Below, one piece after another: positions 37,673 through 48,182 of a stretch of DNA of 64,000 nucleotides. Below the pieces are notes generated by a model that saw only the letters and a list, made by a program, of their open reading frames with translations, was not told where the DNA came from and did no database searches. Numbering within the stretch: the stretch's first letter is position 1; each line of letters opens with the position of its first letter. A program made the translations under genes and the position numbers. This DNA comes from Kastovskya adunca ATA6-11-RM4 (GTDB lineage Bacteria > Cyanobacteriota > Cyanobacteriia > Cyanobacteriales > Coleofasciculaceae), in contig JAHHHJ010000007.1 of the NCBI GenBank assembly GCA_019359445.1, positions 1 through 64,000 on the forward strand, read 5' to 3'.

Positions 37673-38323
37673 TTACTTCCGCTTCGGTTTCCACGCTTCA
37701 ACGATCGCGCTTTGCCAAGTTGGTTTGGTGATTGTTAGTTGACAAGACAGATCATAAAAGCGTCTGCTAGATGTAGGAGCAGTTGGATCGGGAAATTGTA
37801 AGCTTAGGCGCAGGGAGATGTAGTCAGTTTTGTCCGCCGCTCTCTTGAGCTTTCTAGGTTTAAATAAGGGAGAGGTAATTGCTAAAGTACCGCTAGCGTC
37901 CCGTTTGAGAACATCTTCAGCCGTCAGAGTTTCCCTGAGGCTTTGACTAGGAGCAATGACGCTAAAGACTTGGGGTTGGAGTAGATCCAATGTCATACCG
38001 GGAGGGAGGCGAATCACTCGCCGCGATCGCCCTTCAAAATCAATCAGAGCACTTTGATCCCAGTTCACATACAGAGAATAATCTGGAGACTTGTTATCAA
38101 TACTGAGTTGAAGTTTCTGAAGGTCTTCAAGCTGGTATTGCTCTTCAAATTTAAACTTTATATCTACTAAGCCTTGCAACTCTTGTGCTTCTAGTTGTTG
38201 AGCCAGTAAATCCCGATTTAGCTCGATAACTACTAGTTTATCTATTTCCTTAATCATTCGGTAAATGACATAGGCGACGGAGATAAAATAGACTACCAAA
38301 ATAAATAAATTGCGGCTATCCAT
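37673..38323 (-). CDS. Membrane-anchored protein of unknown function
   Basis: A 216-residue protein with one N-terminal membrane helix (about 5-22, LFILVVYFISVAYVIYRMI), then a charged, partly coiled-coil segment (about 25-60, rich in E, L, Q and K) and a beta-rich cytosolic or luminal domain. That domain contains LYVNWDQSALIDFEGRSRRV, RLPPGMTLDLLQPQVFSVIA and the terminal YDLSCQLTITKPTWQSAIVE. I do not recognise the family. It ends 23 bp before rnpB, on the same strand, so the rnpB promoter must lie in or just after its 3' end. Confidence 0.75.
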   Translation of the reverse strand: MDSRNLFILVVYFISVAYVIYRMIKEIDKLVVIELNRDLLAQQLEAQELQGLVDIKFKFEEQYQLEDLQKLQLSIDNKSPDYSLYVNWDQSALIDFEGRSRRVIRLPPGMTLDLLQPQVFSVIAPSQSLRETLTAEDVLKRDASGTLAITSPLFKPRKLKRAADKTDYISLRLSLQFPDPTAPTSSRRFYDLSCQLTITKPTWQSAIVEAWKPKRK

Positions 38324-38626
38324 GCAGAAACAAGAATAAGGTATGAAGAATGAAATAAGAATACTTTGATTTCATCTTTGATACTTTATTATTTGATTTT
38401 CAACATTTTACCTTCAACTCATTGCTCGTAACAATTAACTAGAAAGCATGAAAAATGAAAAATTAAATTCCATTACATAGTCTCAAACTCCTATTTTTTA
38501 AGTGGGGAAGAAGAGGAATATCTGATGGTTTCACGCCTAAACGTGTTTCTCCCATCACTAGCGCCCTACCTTCAATCCCTCTACTTATTTATGGGGTTGA
38601 TACTTCATAAGTCACACTTCAGTTGA
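38324..38626. other. AT-rich gap upstream of the membrane-anchored gene
   Basis: 303 bp between corA and the gene at 37673-38323. GGTATGAAGAATGAAATAAG at 38340 onward is a decayed heptamer stretch. No gene or RNA is seen. Confidence 0.45.
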
Positions 38627-39769
38627 CTATTTCTGCTGAATTGTGGAGAGGTTTTTAAACCAGCCGCGTCGCCAGAAGAAGGCAGACAAACCTAAGGCGA
38701 TCGCAATCATTACACCCCAAGTTGCAAAGTAGCCCCATTTCCACGTTAGTTCGGGCATATACTCAAAGTTCATCCCATACACCCCAGCGACAAATGTTAG
38801 CGGAATGAAGATAGTTGAAATGACCGTCAAGACTTTCATAATCTCATTCATTTTATTGCTGACGGAAGAGAGATACACATCCATCAAGCCGGAAGCAAGT
38901 TCTCGGTAAGTTTCCACTATATCCATGACTTGAACGGTATGGTCATAACAGTCTCGCAAGTAAACTTGGACTTCAGAACTAATCAAGTCACTATCGCCGC
39001 GAATCAAACTATTAATAGCATTACGTTGGGGCCAAATACACCGACGCAAGGCGAGTAATTCCCGCTTAACTTGGTAGATTTTCTCCAAAGTTTGAGGAGT
39101 GGGGTTGGCGATCACTTCGTCCTCTAAGTCTTCAATACGTTCGCCGTATTCTTCCAGTACGGGGAAGAAACCGTCAATAATGGCATCTAGTAAAGTGTAG
39201 GCGAGGTAGTCGGCGTTGGACTTGCGGATGTTACCTTTGCCACTACGAATGCGATCGCGCACCGGACTAAAGCAATCTCGTAGAGGTTCCTCCTGCACCG
39301 TTAGCAGGTAGTATTGCCCCAATACAAAACTAACTTGTTCAATATAAAATCCCTCTCCCGTTTCTTTGGGCATCACCATCTGGCAAATAACTACCAGCTG
39401 ATCCTCGTAGTCTTCCACCTTCGGGCGCTGAGGGACATTGACCACATCTTCTAGCACCAAGGGGTGTAACTTAAAAACTCCCCCTAACCGCCGCAAGATC
39501 TCTTCACTCCCCAATCCCTGCACATCTACCCAAGAAACGGATTCAGTATCCAGGTAAGGCGCACAAGCTTCTGGCGTTAAGTTGGGGATACGAATTACTT
39601 GGCTTTCGTTGTAGTCGATTAGCACAATCTTTGAAGGACTGGCATTCTCTTCAATATTGAGCGTCCCTGGAATACTACCGGGTTTGTCATAAAAATAATC
39701 AAATAAATCTTCCTCTTCCTCTTCTCTAGGCACAGTAAAATTTGCAGTTGATAAATTCATGTCTGTCAT
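38627..39769 (-). CDS. corA: Magnesium/cobalt transporter CorA
   Basis: A pentameric inner-membrane channel for Mg2+ (also Co2+). The 380 residues comprise a cytosolic alpha/beta domain (about 1-240), a long stalk helix and two C-terminal membrane helices. The first (VISTIFIPLTFVAGVYGMNF) ends with the GMN selectivity motif and is followed by the conserved acidic loop EYMPEL; the second is YFATWGVMIAIALGLSAFFW. Family motifs WVDVQGLGSEEILRRLGGVF and LLDAIIDGFFPVLEEYGE are present. Two ATGs (39769, 39760) are possible. It is a single gene. Confidence 0.95.
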   Translation of the reverse strand: MTDMNLSTANFTVPREEEEEDLFDYFYDKPGSIPGTLNIEENASPSKIVLIDYNESQVIRIPNLTPEACAPYLDTESVSWVDVQGLGSEEILRRLGGVFKLHPLVLEDVVNVPQRPKVEDYEDQLVVICQMVMPKETGEGFYIEQVSFVLGQYYLLTVQEEPLRDCFSPVRDRIRSGKGNIRKSNADYLAYTLLDAIIDGFFPVLEEYGERIEDLEDEVIANPTPQTLEKIYQVKRELLALRRCIWPQRNAINSLIRGDSDLISSEVQVYLRDCYDHTVQVMDIVETYRELASGLMDVYLSSVSNKMNEIMKVLTVISTIFIPLTFVAGVYGMNFEYMPELTWKWGYFATWGVMIAIALGLSAFFWRRGWFKNLSTIQQK

Positions 39770-39809
39770 GTATGCCTACCTAATCTTTAGGGCTTCCCTA
39801 CCAATCCGA

Positions 39810-41030
39810 CTAACAAAAAGATTTAGCAATAAAATCTATTTCTTGTTTTAGACCTTCTGTATGCCAGCTAACATACCCTCCAAATAAGCAATTACCCTGG
39901 TTGTCAAAAATAGAAACATGATGAACATTAAGATGATTGACGAACAATCGAAGTGTTCCGCTATTATCTCTGAATTGCAGATGAATGTTATTGTCTCTCT
40001 CCCCTGTTATTCCAGAAACTTTTTCTAGAAATTGCAGATAAAGGCTATTGTCTCTCTCTAGTGTTATTCCAGGAAGTTTTTCTAGGCGAATAATTACTTG
40101 TTGTAGTATGTTGTCACTCAACCTAAAACCTTCAGTTCCCAAAACATTATTAACGATTAAACTTGCTGTTTTATGACAACTCCAATACCAACTATGAGCA
40201 TCATTAACTGCTAACGCCATAGCTACATCAAATTGACCAACAGTACGAGCAGCTTTCTCTGCTAGATTAACATCGGTACAGATATATTCATCTTTTAAGC
40301 TAAAGTTAGTTGCCACATCAAAATTAATGCTGGATTTGAGAGGGTAAGCAATAATATCTGAAGACTGAACAATATTAGTCCACCTTAAAGGATTATATGG
40401 ATAATTCTTTGTGACCTCTTTTATTTGTTCAGAGGTGACGCCAAGCATGGTATTAAAAAATAATATCGGCGAACCCATTGTAGTTATACTCTGAAGCTTA
40501 ATTTCTTTAATATTTTCAGTTTTACGAAAACCTTCGATCATTGCTCTGATGTCAAGGGCTGGATCTCTAGGAGTTAGTTTTGAATTAAATCTTTCAGAAA
40601 ATAAAATATCCCATAAGATAACACTTCCCAACGAGTGAGCAACTATATGGAGTTCAGTTTCTTCTAGATGCTTTGTTATAAAGTCCTGTAAATCCTGTGC
40701 AATAACTTTTCGGATAGCCTCTCCACGTTCTGGGTTAAGATAAGTTAAAACGTCTCCGACAAAATCCGAAAAAAATCCTTCTCTAAAACTTTTATAACGG
40801 AAAATATCATCAACATTGACTTCAGGAGATTCTTGTTGCGCTATCTGTAAATCTTGATGAATCTGATTCCATATCTTACTAATATCTTTGACAATGTTTC
40901 CCCAAAAGCTTAGATGGAAGTGAGGAAGTGGTTTTCCTCTCTTTACAAATTCATCTTTAATTAAGGCTTTTAATGTATCTGCACAGCGGACATCTCGCGT
41001 GGCGACACCGTGAATAAAAAATACAAGCAT
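39810..41030 (-). CDS. Predicted lipase/esterase of the alpha/beta hydrolase fold
   Basis: About 406 residues starting MLVFFIHGVATRDVRCADTL; I take the ATG at 41030 because the strand VFFIHGV is the usual fold start, while the longer frame from 41117 has an atypical prefix. The nucleophile elbow AHSLGS (in LHIVAHSLGSVILWDILF) holds the likely catalytic serine, and NDAHSWYWS offers a histidine. The C-terminal 80 residues contain a near-tandem repeat (PGITLERDNSLYLQF, then SGITGERDNNIHLQF) and a beta-rich tail. Base composition is visibly richer in A/T than neighbouring corA and groEL, suggesting acquisition by transfer (inference). No partner gene is present. The substrate is unknown. Confidence 0.75.
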   Translation of the reverse strand: MLVFFIHGVATRDVRCADTLKALIKDEFVKRGKPLPHFHLSFWGNIVKDISKIWNQIHQDLQIAQQESPEVNVDDIFRYKSFREGFFSDFVGDVLTYLNPERGEAIRKVIAQDLQDFITKHLEETELHIVAHSLGSVILWDILFSERFNSKLTPRDPALDIRAMIEGFRKTENIKEIKLQSITTMGSPILFFNTMLGVTSEQIKEVTKNYPYNPLRWTNIVQSSDIIAYPLKSSINFDVATNFSLKDEYICTDVNLAEKAARTVGQFDVAMALAVNDAHSWYWSCHKTASLIVNNVLGTEGFRLSDNILQQVIIRLEKLPGITLERDNSLYLQFLEKVSGITGERDNNIHLQFRDNSGTLRLFVNHLNVHHVSIFDNQGNCLFGGYVSWHTEGLKQEIDFIAKSFC

Positions 41031-41161
41031 AGTAAACCTAATTAAACCTAATTCAAGGCGTTCTCGCTCACAGATTGCCAACGGAGGTGTACTTTCCTTC
41101 TTCGATAGCAGGTGCAAGGTATGAGCTAATACAGTATCTCTAAAAAATTAGATAACTGCCA

Positions 41162-41196
41162 CAAAAAAAGCAGCCTGTTTTATAAAACAAGCTGCT
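41162..41196 (-). terminator. Rho-independent terminator of groEL
   Basis: AGCAGCCTGTTTTA (41169-41182) pairs with TAAAACAAGCTGCT (41183-41196) with one mismatch; on the minus strand it is followed by a T-run (41168-41163). A second GC-rich hairpin lies closer to the groEL stop (AGCCC ... GGGCT, about 41209-41225). Confidence 0.8.
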
Positions 41197-41266
41197 CAAC
41201 TTTTTTCAAGCCCGCTTAGGGGGCTTTTTATTTAGCCTCAGACGAGGGAACGGTGGACGCAATGGA

Positions 41267-43002
<1,736 letters not shown>

Positions 43003-43231
43003 ATTGAATTTTAGTTCGGTTATCCCCCCTTGGGGTGATGGGGTGATGGTACGTAAAGGGAGCAGGGGGAATGAAAACAACAAAATTTTGTTGCCGTTAA
43101 GTAAGTAGGCGAGCATAAATCAGACTTTGTATTGCCCTGTAAAAATTGTTACACGGGTTTGTAGCCAAAATTAGGGCTTGTTTTGAGGAATTTAGCCCTG
43201 ACTACAGACCAGTAATATTTACATATCCGAC

Positions 43232-43380
43232 TTAACTCGAATGGCACTGACTTAAGCGGCAAATAGTTGTTCTTGAGAAAAACCCAGCTTGGGGGTCTTC
43301 CCCCCAAACCCCCCACGCTGGGGGATGAGTGCCTCCCCCAGACCCCCTGCACAAGGTTTGATCTGTGCCATTCGACTTAA
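43232..43380. mobile_element. MITE-like element with 16-bp terminal inverted repeats
   Basis: TTAACTCGAATGGCAC (43232-43247) and GTGCCATTCGACTTAA (43365-43380) are inverted repeats matching at 15 of 16 positions. The 149-bp element between them has no coding frame and carries a core of C- and G-runs that can fold (AACCCAGCTTGGGGG, and CCCCCCACGCTGGGGG). A truncated reverse copy lies at 119-215. Its right end reaches into the last codon of the RAM-domain gene (stop at 43377). Confidence 0.65.
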
Positions 43381-43730
43381 TTCCTTTTTTCATGGCTAAC
43401 GTCTGAGGCGTCGTTAGCAGGAAAAGAACCTCTCGGCACTTCTTTAACTGTAGAAAGTACGATTGTGGTGCGAGTTTTGACGATACCTGATAAATTCTTG
43501 AGTTCGTCGCTAATGACTCGCTCTAAGTCTTCCGTATTACGGCAACGCACCTTTAGTAGATAATCGTCATCGCCAGTAATCTGATGACATTCCTGGACTT
43601 CAGAGAGTTTTTGCACGCATTGCAAAAAAGGGACTCGATCTGCCGGTGTCTTTAGAGCGACCGCGATAAAGGCTATCAAACTACAACCGACAGCATCACG
43701 GTCAATCAAGACAGTGCACCTTTGCATCAC
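43377..43730 (-). CDS. Stand-alone RAM domain protein (Lrp/AsnC ligand-binding domain)
   Basis: A 117-residue protein consisting only of the regulation-of-amino-acid-metabolism domain of Lrp/AsnC regulators: SLIAFIAVALKTPADRVPFL, then VQECHQITGDDDYLLKVRCRN and LSGIVKTRTTIVLSTVKEVP. The DNA-binding helix-turn-helix is absent. A stop codon occurs in frame just upstream, so it is not simply missed. AAGGA precedes a GTG (43730) and an ATG (43727), either of which may start it. Such proteins oligomerise and may bind amino acids or modulate full-length Lrp proteins. The C-terminus is modified by a MITE-like repeat end. Confidence 0.85.
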   Translation of the reverse strand: MMQRCTVLIDRDAVGCSLIAFIAVALKTPADRVPFLQCVQKLSEVQECHQITGDDDYLLKVRCRNTEDLERVISDELKNLSGIVKTRTTIVLSTVKEVPRGSFPANDASDVSHEKRN

Positions 43731-44123
43731 TCTACATTCCTTTAAACGCTAAACCTGATTGGCGGTAGCAGAAACCAGCTTATTCAGGAGCGAGGCTGAT
43801 GTAGACTCGGTATCCTGCACCTTGGTTATCTGTCGTAAACGAAGTGAAAGTTTATCTTCCCACTTGAACTCTAACGTAATGAGCCAGGAGCGGAGATAAC
43901 TACTTTACAGATGTGGTGAATTTTCTGAGCTATGAGTCGTCAACCTTATTGCCTGTCGGAACTTACGACGATTTTCATTGATATTCACCAAGACCCGTTT
44001 TTGAAGGGTGGAATTTCCCATAGCTTCGGAGCTATGTTCCCTACCTGTGTAGCTAACTCAACTAAAAATTGCTGTATAGGAGTTTGCGTTTTAATTAGCG
44101 ATCGCCTCTGTAGTCAAAGCAAA
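43731..44123. other. Gap between the RAM-domain gene and trmFO
   Basis: 393 bp. CATAGCT (44019-44025) and AGCTATG (44030-44036) form a small TCGG-loop hairpin. On the minus strand a frame without a start codon (about 43750-43910, reading WLITLEFKWEDKLSLRLRQI) looks protein-like and could be a gene remnant. No confident gene is present. Confidence 0.35.
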
Positions 44124-45488
44124 CTAACTTGCTATTGCCGCCAGTTGCCATTGATTTCTCCAGGTTTCTAGATCAGTAAAAGCGCGATCGCGGTAAGCTC
44201 CGTAACGCTCCTGTTTATTTTTAATTTTTTCAGGCAAAGCTGGCAAAATACCGAAATTTGGTGGCATGGGCTGGAAGTGCTTCGGCGAGGCTGAACTGAT
44301 GAACTCCAGCAGCGCCCCCATCATGGTTGTTTCTGGGAGAGTCACAGGCGGTAAGCCTAAAGCCAACCGTGCCGCATTGGTTCCCGCTAGCCAACCTCCC
44401 GCTGTAGCAGCGGTGTAGCCCTCCGTGCCAATCAGTTGTCCGGCGGCAAGTAAGGTTGCCCGTGTTTTAAACTGCAAGGTTGTCTGCAACAGTTGAGGGG
44501 CATTGAGGAACGTATTACGGTGCATTACCCCCATTCGCACAAACTCGGCATTTTCCAACCCTGGAATCAGACGGAATACACGCTTTTGTTCGCCCCAGCG
44601 TAGATTGGTTTGAAAGCCCACCATATTCCAAAGCTGCCCTGCCTTATCTTCTTGGCGCAACTGCACTACGGCATAGGGGCGCTTGGATTTGTTTTCAGGG
44701 TCGCGAAAATCCCCATGACGGCTATCAAACAGCCCCACAGGCTTCAACGGGCCGTAGCGCATAGTGTCCTCACCCCGTCGCCCCATTTCCTCAATTGGCA
44801 AGCACCCTTCAAAGAACTTGGCAGTTTCTTTTTCAAAGTCCTTAAGTTCCGCTTGTTCTGCTGCACAAAGTTCCTGCCAAAAGTGTAGATACTGCTCCTT
44901 ATTCATCGGGCAGTTGAGATAGGCGGCTTCTCCTTTGTCGTAGCGAGAGGCAAGAAACGCGGTCTCTTGATCGATCGACTCGCCTACCACAATTGGACTT
45001 GCCGCATCAAAAAAGCTCATGTACTCCATGCCTGTAAAGCGCTGCAAGTCTTCAGTTAGGGCAGGACTAGTTAAGGGCCCTGTGGTGAGAACGACAATTC
45101 CCTCTTTGGGGATTTCCTGAACTTCAGAACGCCGCAACTCAATTAAGGGATGCTGGGCGAGAGTTTCCGTTAATTCGTGGCTAAAAACCCCTCTATCTAC
45201 GGCTAAGGCTCCCCCAGCAGGCACCGCATGTTCATCGGCTTTGCTGATAATAATCGAACCCAAGCGTCGTAGTTCTGCGTGCAACAAACCCGATGCGCGA
45301 TCGCTAGACTGTGCGCCAAAGGAATTACTACACACCAGCTCTGCCAGCTCCCCGGTGTGATGAGCCGGACTGTTCTGCACTGGGCGCATTTCATGCAACA
45401 CCACTGGCACCCCAGCTTGGGCAATCTGCCAAGCCGCTTCCGTCCCTGCCAGTCCGCCACCAATTACTTGAATCGGTTTGTTCTTCAT
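44124..45488 (-). CDS. trmFO: Methylenetetrahydrofolate-tRNA-(uracil-5-)-methyltransferase TrmFO
   Basis: A folate- and FAD-dependent enzyme making 5-methyluridine at position 54 of tRNA. The 454 residues start with the FAD loop [19 protein letters not shown] and [26 protein letters not shown], both family hallmarks. Further motifs are [52 protein letters not shown] and the terminal [17 protein letters not shown]. The ATG at 45488 lies two bases from an array of ACTCAGG heptamers. Their AGGA core, 10 bases upstream, is the apparent ribosome binding site, as in rnc. Confidence 0.97.
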   Translation of the reverse strand: MKNKPIQVIGGGLAGTEAAWQIAQAGVPVVLHEMRPVQNSPAHHTGELAELVCSNSFGAQSSDRASGLLHAELRRLGSIIISKADEHAVPAGGALAVDRGVFSHELTETLAQHPLIELRRSEVQEIPKEGIVVLTTGPLTSPALTEDLQRFTGMEYMSFFDAASPIVVGESIDQETAFLASRYDKGEAAYLNCPMNKEQYLHFWQELCAAEQAELKDFEKETAKFFEGCLPIEEMGRRGEDTMRYGPLKPVGLFDSRHGDFRDPENKSKRPYAVVQLRQEDKAGQLWNMVGFQTNLRWGEQKRVFRLIPGLENAEFVRMGVMHRNTFLNAPQLLQTTLQFKTRATLLAAGQLIGTEGYTAATAGGWLAGTNAARLALGLPPVTLPETTMMGALLEFISSASPKHFQPMPPNFGILPALPEKIKNKQERYGAYRDRAFTDLETWRNQWQLAAIAS

Positions 45489-45489
45489 T

Positions 45490-45746
45490 AGTCCTGAGTC
45501 CTGAGATCCTGAGTCCTGAGTCCTGAGTCCTGAGTCCTGAGTAAGGAAGAAAGTATGAAGTATGAAGGGTGAAGTATGAAGGGTGAAGGATGAAGGATGA
45601 AGTATGAAGGGTGAAGGATGAAGTATGAAGGATGAAAAGGGTTATTGGTTCTCTTCCTCTCCCCTGCTCCCCCGCTCCCCCGCTCCCCTGCTCCGCTGCT
45701 CCGCTGCTCCCCTGCTCCGCTGCTCCGCTGCTCCCCTGCTCCCCAT
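45490..45746. repeat. Composite tandem repeat, copy B (trmFO leader)
   Basis: On the plus strand: GTCCTGA heptamers with one off-phase unit (about 45490-45541), then GAAGTAT/GAAGGGT/GAAGGAT heptamers (about 45550-45636), then CTCCCCTG and CTCCGCTG octamers (about 45659-45746). The order matches copies A and C, but the TTCGGCGAAGCC unit is missing here. Confidence 0.85.
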
Positions 45747-45792
45747 CACCTTATCAGAAGAATTCTTCCCTATCGCCAGTTCACCAATCTCC

Positions 45793-47295
45793 CTAAATAT
45801 TCAACCACTGCACAACTGTCCCTGGTACGGGTAGCAGCATAGCGATCAAAAATGCTAGTGCTAGCAGTCCGCAGACATCGCGCCAGTTGTTGAGTTCTGA
45901 AACATCATTGAGGGCAGGTTCGTCTAAAACGGGCATAAATAACAGAATAATTGCCCAAAGTAGCAAATCTGGATGAATCAAGGCGAGAACTAGCACCAAT
46001 ACGCGGGTAATCTGACCGATGGTCGCTCCGGTTTTTTGCCCAAACATGGCGTGGACAATGTGACCGCCATCTAGTTGTCCGACGGGCATTAAGTTAAACG
46101 CCGTCACGACTAAACCAATGTAACCAGCGATGCCTACGGGATGAAGGTTGATTGCCATTCCTGCGGTTAGCTGACTTCCTAACGCCAATTTGCTCAGTAC
46201 AGTGAGTAAAAAGGAAAATCTGGGGTTGAGGGATTCAAGGGTCAAGATTCCCGATGCGTCTGATAAGGGGACAACGCTGGAGTGGGCAAGCCCCCAGATC
46301 AGCAAAGGTAGGGTAACGACTAATCCTGCCAGAGGGCCTGCAATTCCGACATCAAATAAGGCTTTACGGTTTGGCACAGGCGATCGCATTTGGATAAATG
46401 CCCCAAATGTTCCCAGGAAGAAGGGGATGGGAATAAAGTAAGGCAGAGTTGTCCGCATCTTGTAGAGCAGCGCCACCACGTAATGACCTAGTTCATGGAT
46501 GCTGAGAATTGCCATCAGGGAAAAGGCATAGGGTAGCCCCCTCAGCAAAACCGATGGATCAGATTGCACCTGTTCGGGAGAGATTCCCGCCAGCCATACC
46601 CCGGCAACGGTGGTTGTAAATAACGTAATTAGCAACAGTGCCAAGGCTAAAGCGGGTCGCGTTACAGGTGTGGTATCACCTTTAGCCGCCGCTTGGGCTT
46701 GGGGGTTGGGAACCAAGGCAAAAAAGGGCTTACCGCTGAAGCTTTCTTGAAAAATGAGGAAAAAGCGATCGCCAAATTCTCCCTCAACATTTTCCCGTAC
46801 TGTCTTGTAGGCAACTTCTGGATTTGAGCGCAGCTTCCCACGACAGATCACCGCTTGCGGTCGGTACTCTATGTTTTGGAGATAGTAAATACCCCAGGGA
46901 AAACAGTTTCTTAACTCTGCTTCTTCCTCTTTGGTGATGGGACGTGCCACCGACTTCTCGTCCAGTGTTGGCAAGGGGTTCGCTGCCGCTGCTTGAGGCG
47001 TTGCCTGGGCAGCCTGAGGGTTGACAGGAGTGACATCTCGCCTTCCCTTCTGAATCAACAGCCAGTACAACAGCGGGCAAACTATAAAAGGAGCGATCGC
47101 CAAGACTAGTGGCATTGGCGTATCCTCCCCCTGAATCAACGCCCAGCCACTCCAAACTAGCGCTGGTGTCATCATCACCAACCACAACAGCCATACAGGT
47201 GTGGTTGTAATGCTTGTCACACTACGTTTGATGATGAAATAGGTGAAGAAGGCTAGTAGGATGAGGAGCAACCAGAGTTCCATGATCTCAAGCAT
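45793..47295 (-). CDS. Site-2-type membrane metalloprotease (M50 family)
   Basis: A polytopic intramembrane zinc protease of 500 residues. Two N-terminal helices (about 5-23 and 33-52, with another at 63-81) precede a soluble domain (about 115-200). The core follows with the zinc motif HELGH (267-271) in ILSIHELGHYVVALLY, the family PFFLGTFGAFIQMRSPVPNR, and the third ligand region NLMPVGQLDGGH (401-412). The architecture resembles cyanobacterial S2P and plant EGY proteins. The likely role is regulated cleavage of membrane proteins, for example anti-sigma factors (inference). Codon 5 is also an ATG (47283). A small candidate gene ends 5 bp upstream. Confidence 0.93.
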   Translation of the reverse strand: MLEIMELWLLLILLAFFTYFIIKRSVTSITTTPVWLLWLVMMTPALVWSGWALIQGEDTPMPLVLAIAPFIVCPLLYWLLIQKGRRDVTPVNPQAAQATPQAAAANPLPTLDEKSVARPITKEEEAELRNCFPWGIYYLQNIEYRPQAVICRGKLRSNPEVAYKTVRENVEGEFGDRFFLIFQESFSGKPFFALVPNPQAQAAAKGDTTPVTRPALALALLLITLFTTTVAGVWLAGISPEQVQSDPSVLLRGLPYAFSLMAILSIHELGHYVVALLYKMRTTLPYFIPIPFFLGTFGAFIQMRSPVPNRKALFDVGIAGPLAGLVVTLPLLIWGLAHSSVVPLSDASGILTLESLNPRFSFLLTVLSKLALGSQLTAGMAINLHPVGIAGYIGLVVTAFNLMPVGQLDGGHIVHAMFGQKTGATIGQITRVLVLVLALIHPDLLLWAIILLFMPVLDEPALNDVSELNNWRDVCGLLALAFLIAMLLPVPGTVVQWLNI

Positions 47296-47300
47296 TGAAT

Positions 47301-47474
47301 TTAGTGTAAAGGAGCTTTATCCAAGCGAATGACAGTACCGTCTACCCGAAGCCAATAACCTCTTAGCCCAGCGATTAACTGCGATGCGTAAGCGTGCGAG
47401 GACAAAAGCTTCCTTGCGATCGATAACAGGCGTCCCCCAAGTACTACCTGCTTCCATTCAACCAGCAGCTTCAT
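47301..47474 (-). CDS. Candidate 57-residue small protein
   Basis: A complete frame of 57 codons from ATG (47474) to TAA (47301), just under the usual length cutoff. It reads MKLLVEWKQVVLGGRLLS, then a basic helix-like part and the strand pair GYWLRVDGTVIRLDKAPL, which looks like natural protein sequence. It ends 5 bp before the M50 protease gene on the same strand. Its start codon overlaps the start of the divergent MBL gene, and a second frame here is also open (from an ATG, MEAGSTWGTPVIDRKEA), so chance cannot be excluded. The family is not recognised. Confidence 0.28.
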   Translation of the reverse strand: MKLLVEWKQVVLGGRLLSIARKLLSSHAYASQLIAGLRGYWLRVDGTVIRLDKAPLH

Positions 47475-48165
47475 GCCCTCTCAAAATCCATCGTCCAACC
47501 AGTCAGCCACTGCACTAAAAACACCACGCAAGTTCCTTAATAACATTTTCGCATTTCCACCCAATCGAGACACTTTGGGTGCGACTGCTTATTTCATTGT
47601 AGAGAACGACGCCAATCTCCTCATTGACTGTCCAGCATGGAATGACAGCAATGAGAAATTTCTGCGGGAACGTGGCGGTGTAACTTGGCTGTTTCTTACC
47701 CATCGCGGCAGTATTGGGAAAGCCAAAGAAATCAGTCAAGCTCTAGGCTGCCAAGTCCTGATTCAAGAGCAAGAAGCCTATCTGTTGCCAGGGCTAGAAG
47801 TAACTTCCTTTACTAAAGAACTCACCCTGACTTCCAATGCCAAAGTCATTTGGACGCCAGGGCATTCTCCCGGTTCTTCTTGCCTGTATTACAAAGGTGA
47901 TGGAGGAGTCCTCTTTTCCGGTCGTCACTTATTGCCCAACCCGCAAGGGGAACTGATGCCCCTACGAGGCTCAAAAACCTTCCACTGGCAACGACAAATC
48001 AATAGTATCCAACTTCTCCTAGCTAGCTTCACCCCTGCCACCCTCAGCTACCTATGTCCTGGTGCAAACACAGGCTTCTTACGCGGCAAGGGTATATTCG
48101 ATCGGGCATATGAACGACTATCCCAACTCAACCTGGATGAACTACGGCAAGTTGAAGCTAGCTAA
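47473..48165 (+). CDS. Metallo-beta-lactamase-fold protein with degenerate metal site
   Basis: A 230-residue MBL-fold protein. The fold is clear from LGATAYFIVENDANLLIDCP, VTWLFLTHRGSIGKAKEI, VIWTPGHSPGSSCLYYK and GVLFSGRHLLPN. The metal site is not intact: the HxHxDH motif reads HRGSIG (77-82), and the bridging aspartate expected in FSGD is Arg151 (FSGRH). Only His131 of TPGHSPGS is kept. Hydrolase activity by the normal two-metal mechanism is therefore unlikely, and the protein may bind a ligand or use another chemistry. It is divergent from the M50 protease. A composite repeat follows. Confidence 0.85.
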   Translation: MPSQNPSSNQSATALKTPRKFLNNIFAFPPNRDTLGATAYFIVENDANLLIDCPAWNDSNEKFLRERGGVTWLFLTHRGSIGKAKEISQALGCQVLIQEQEAYLLPGLEVTSFTKELTLTSNAKVIWTPGHSPGSSCLYYKGDGGVLFSGRHLLPNPQGELMPLRGSKTFHWQRQINSIQLLLASFTPATLSYLCPGANTGFLRGKGIFDRAYERLSQLNLDELRQVEAS

Positions 48166-48182
48166 TGGCAAAGTCCTTAGTC

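Noticed and set aside
43932-44171. 79-codon plus-strand frame before trmFO
   Set aside because: It runs into the 3' end of trmFO on the other strand, is cysteine-rich without pattern, and has no family.
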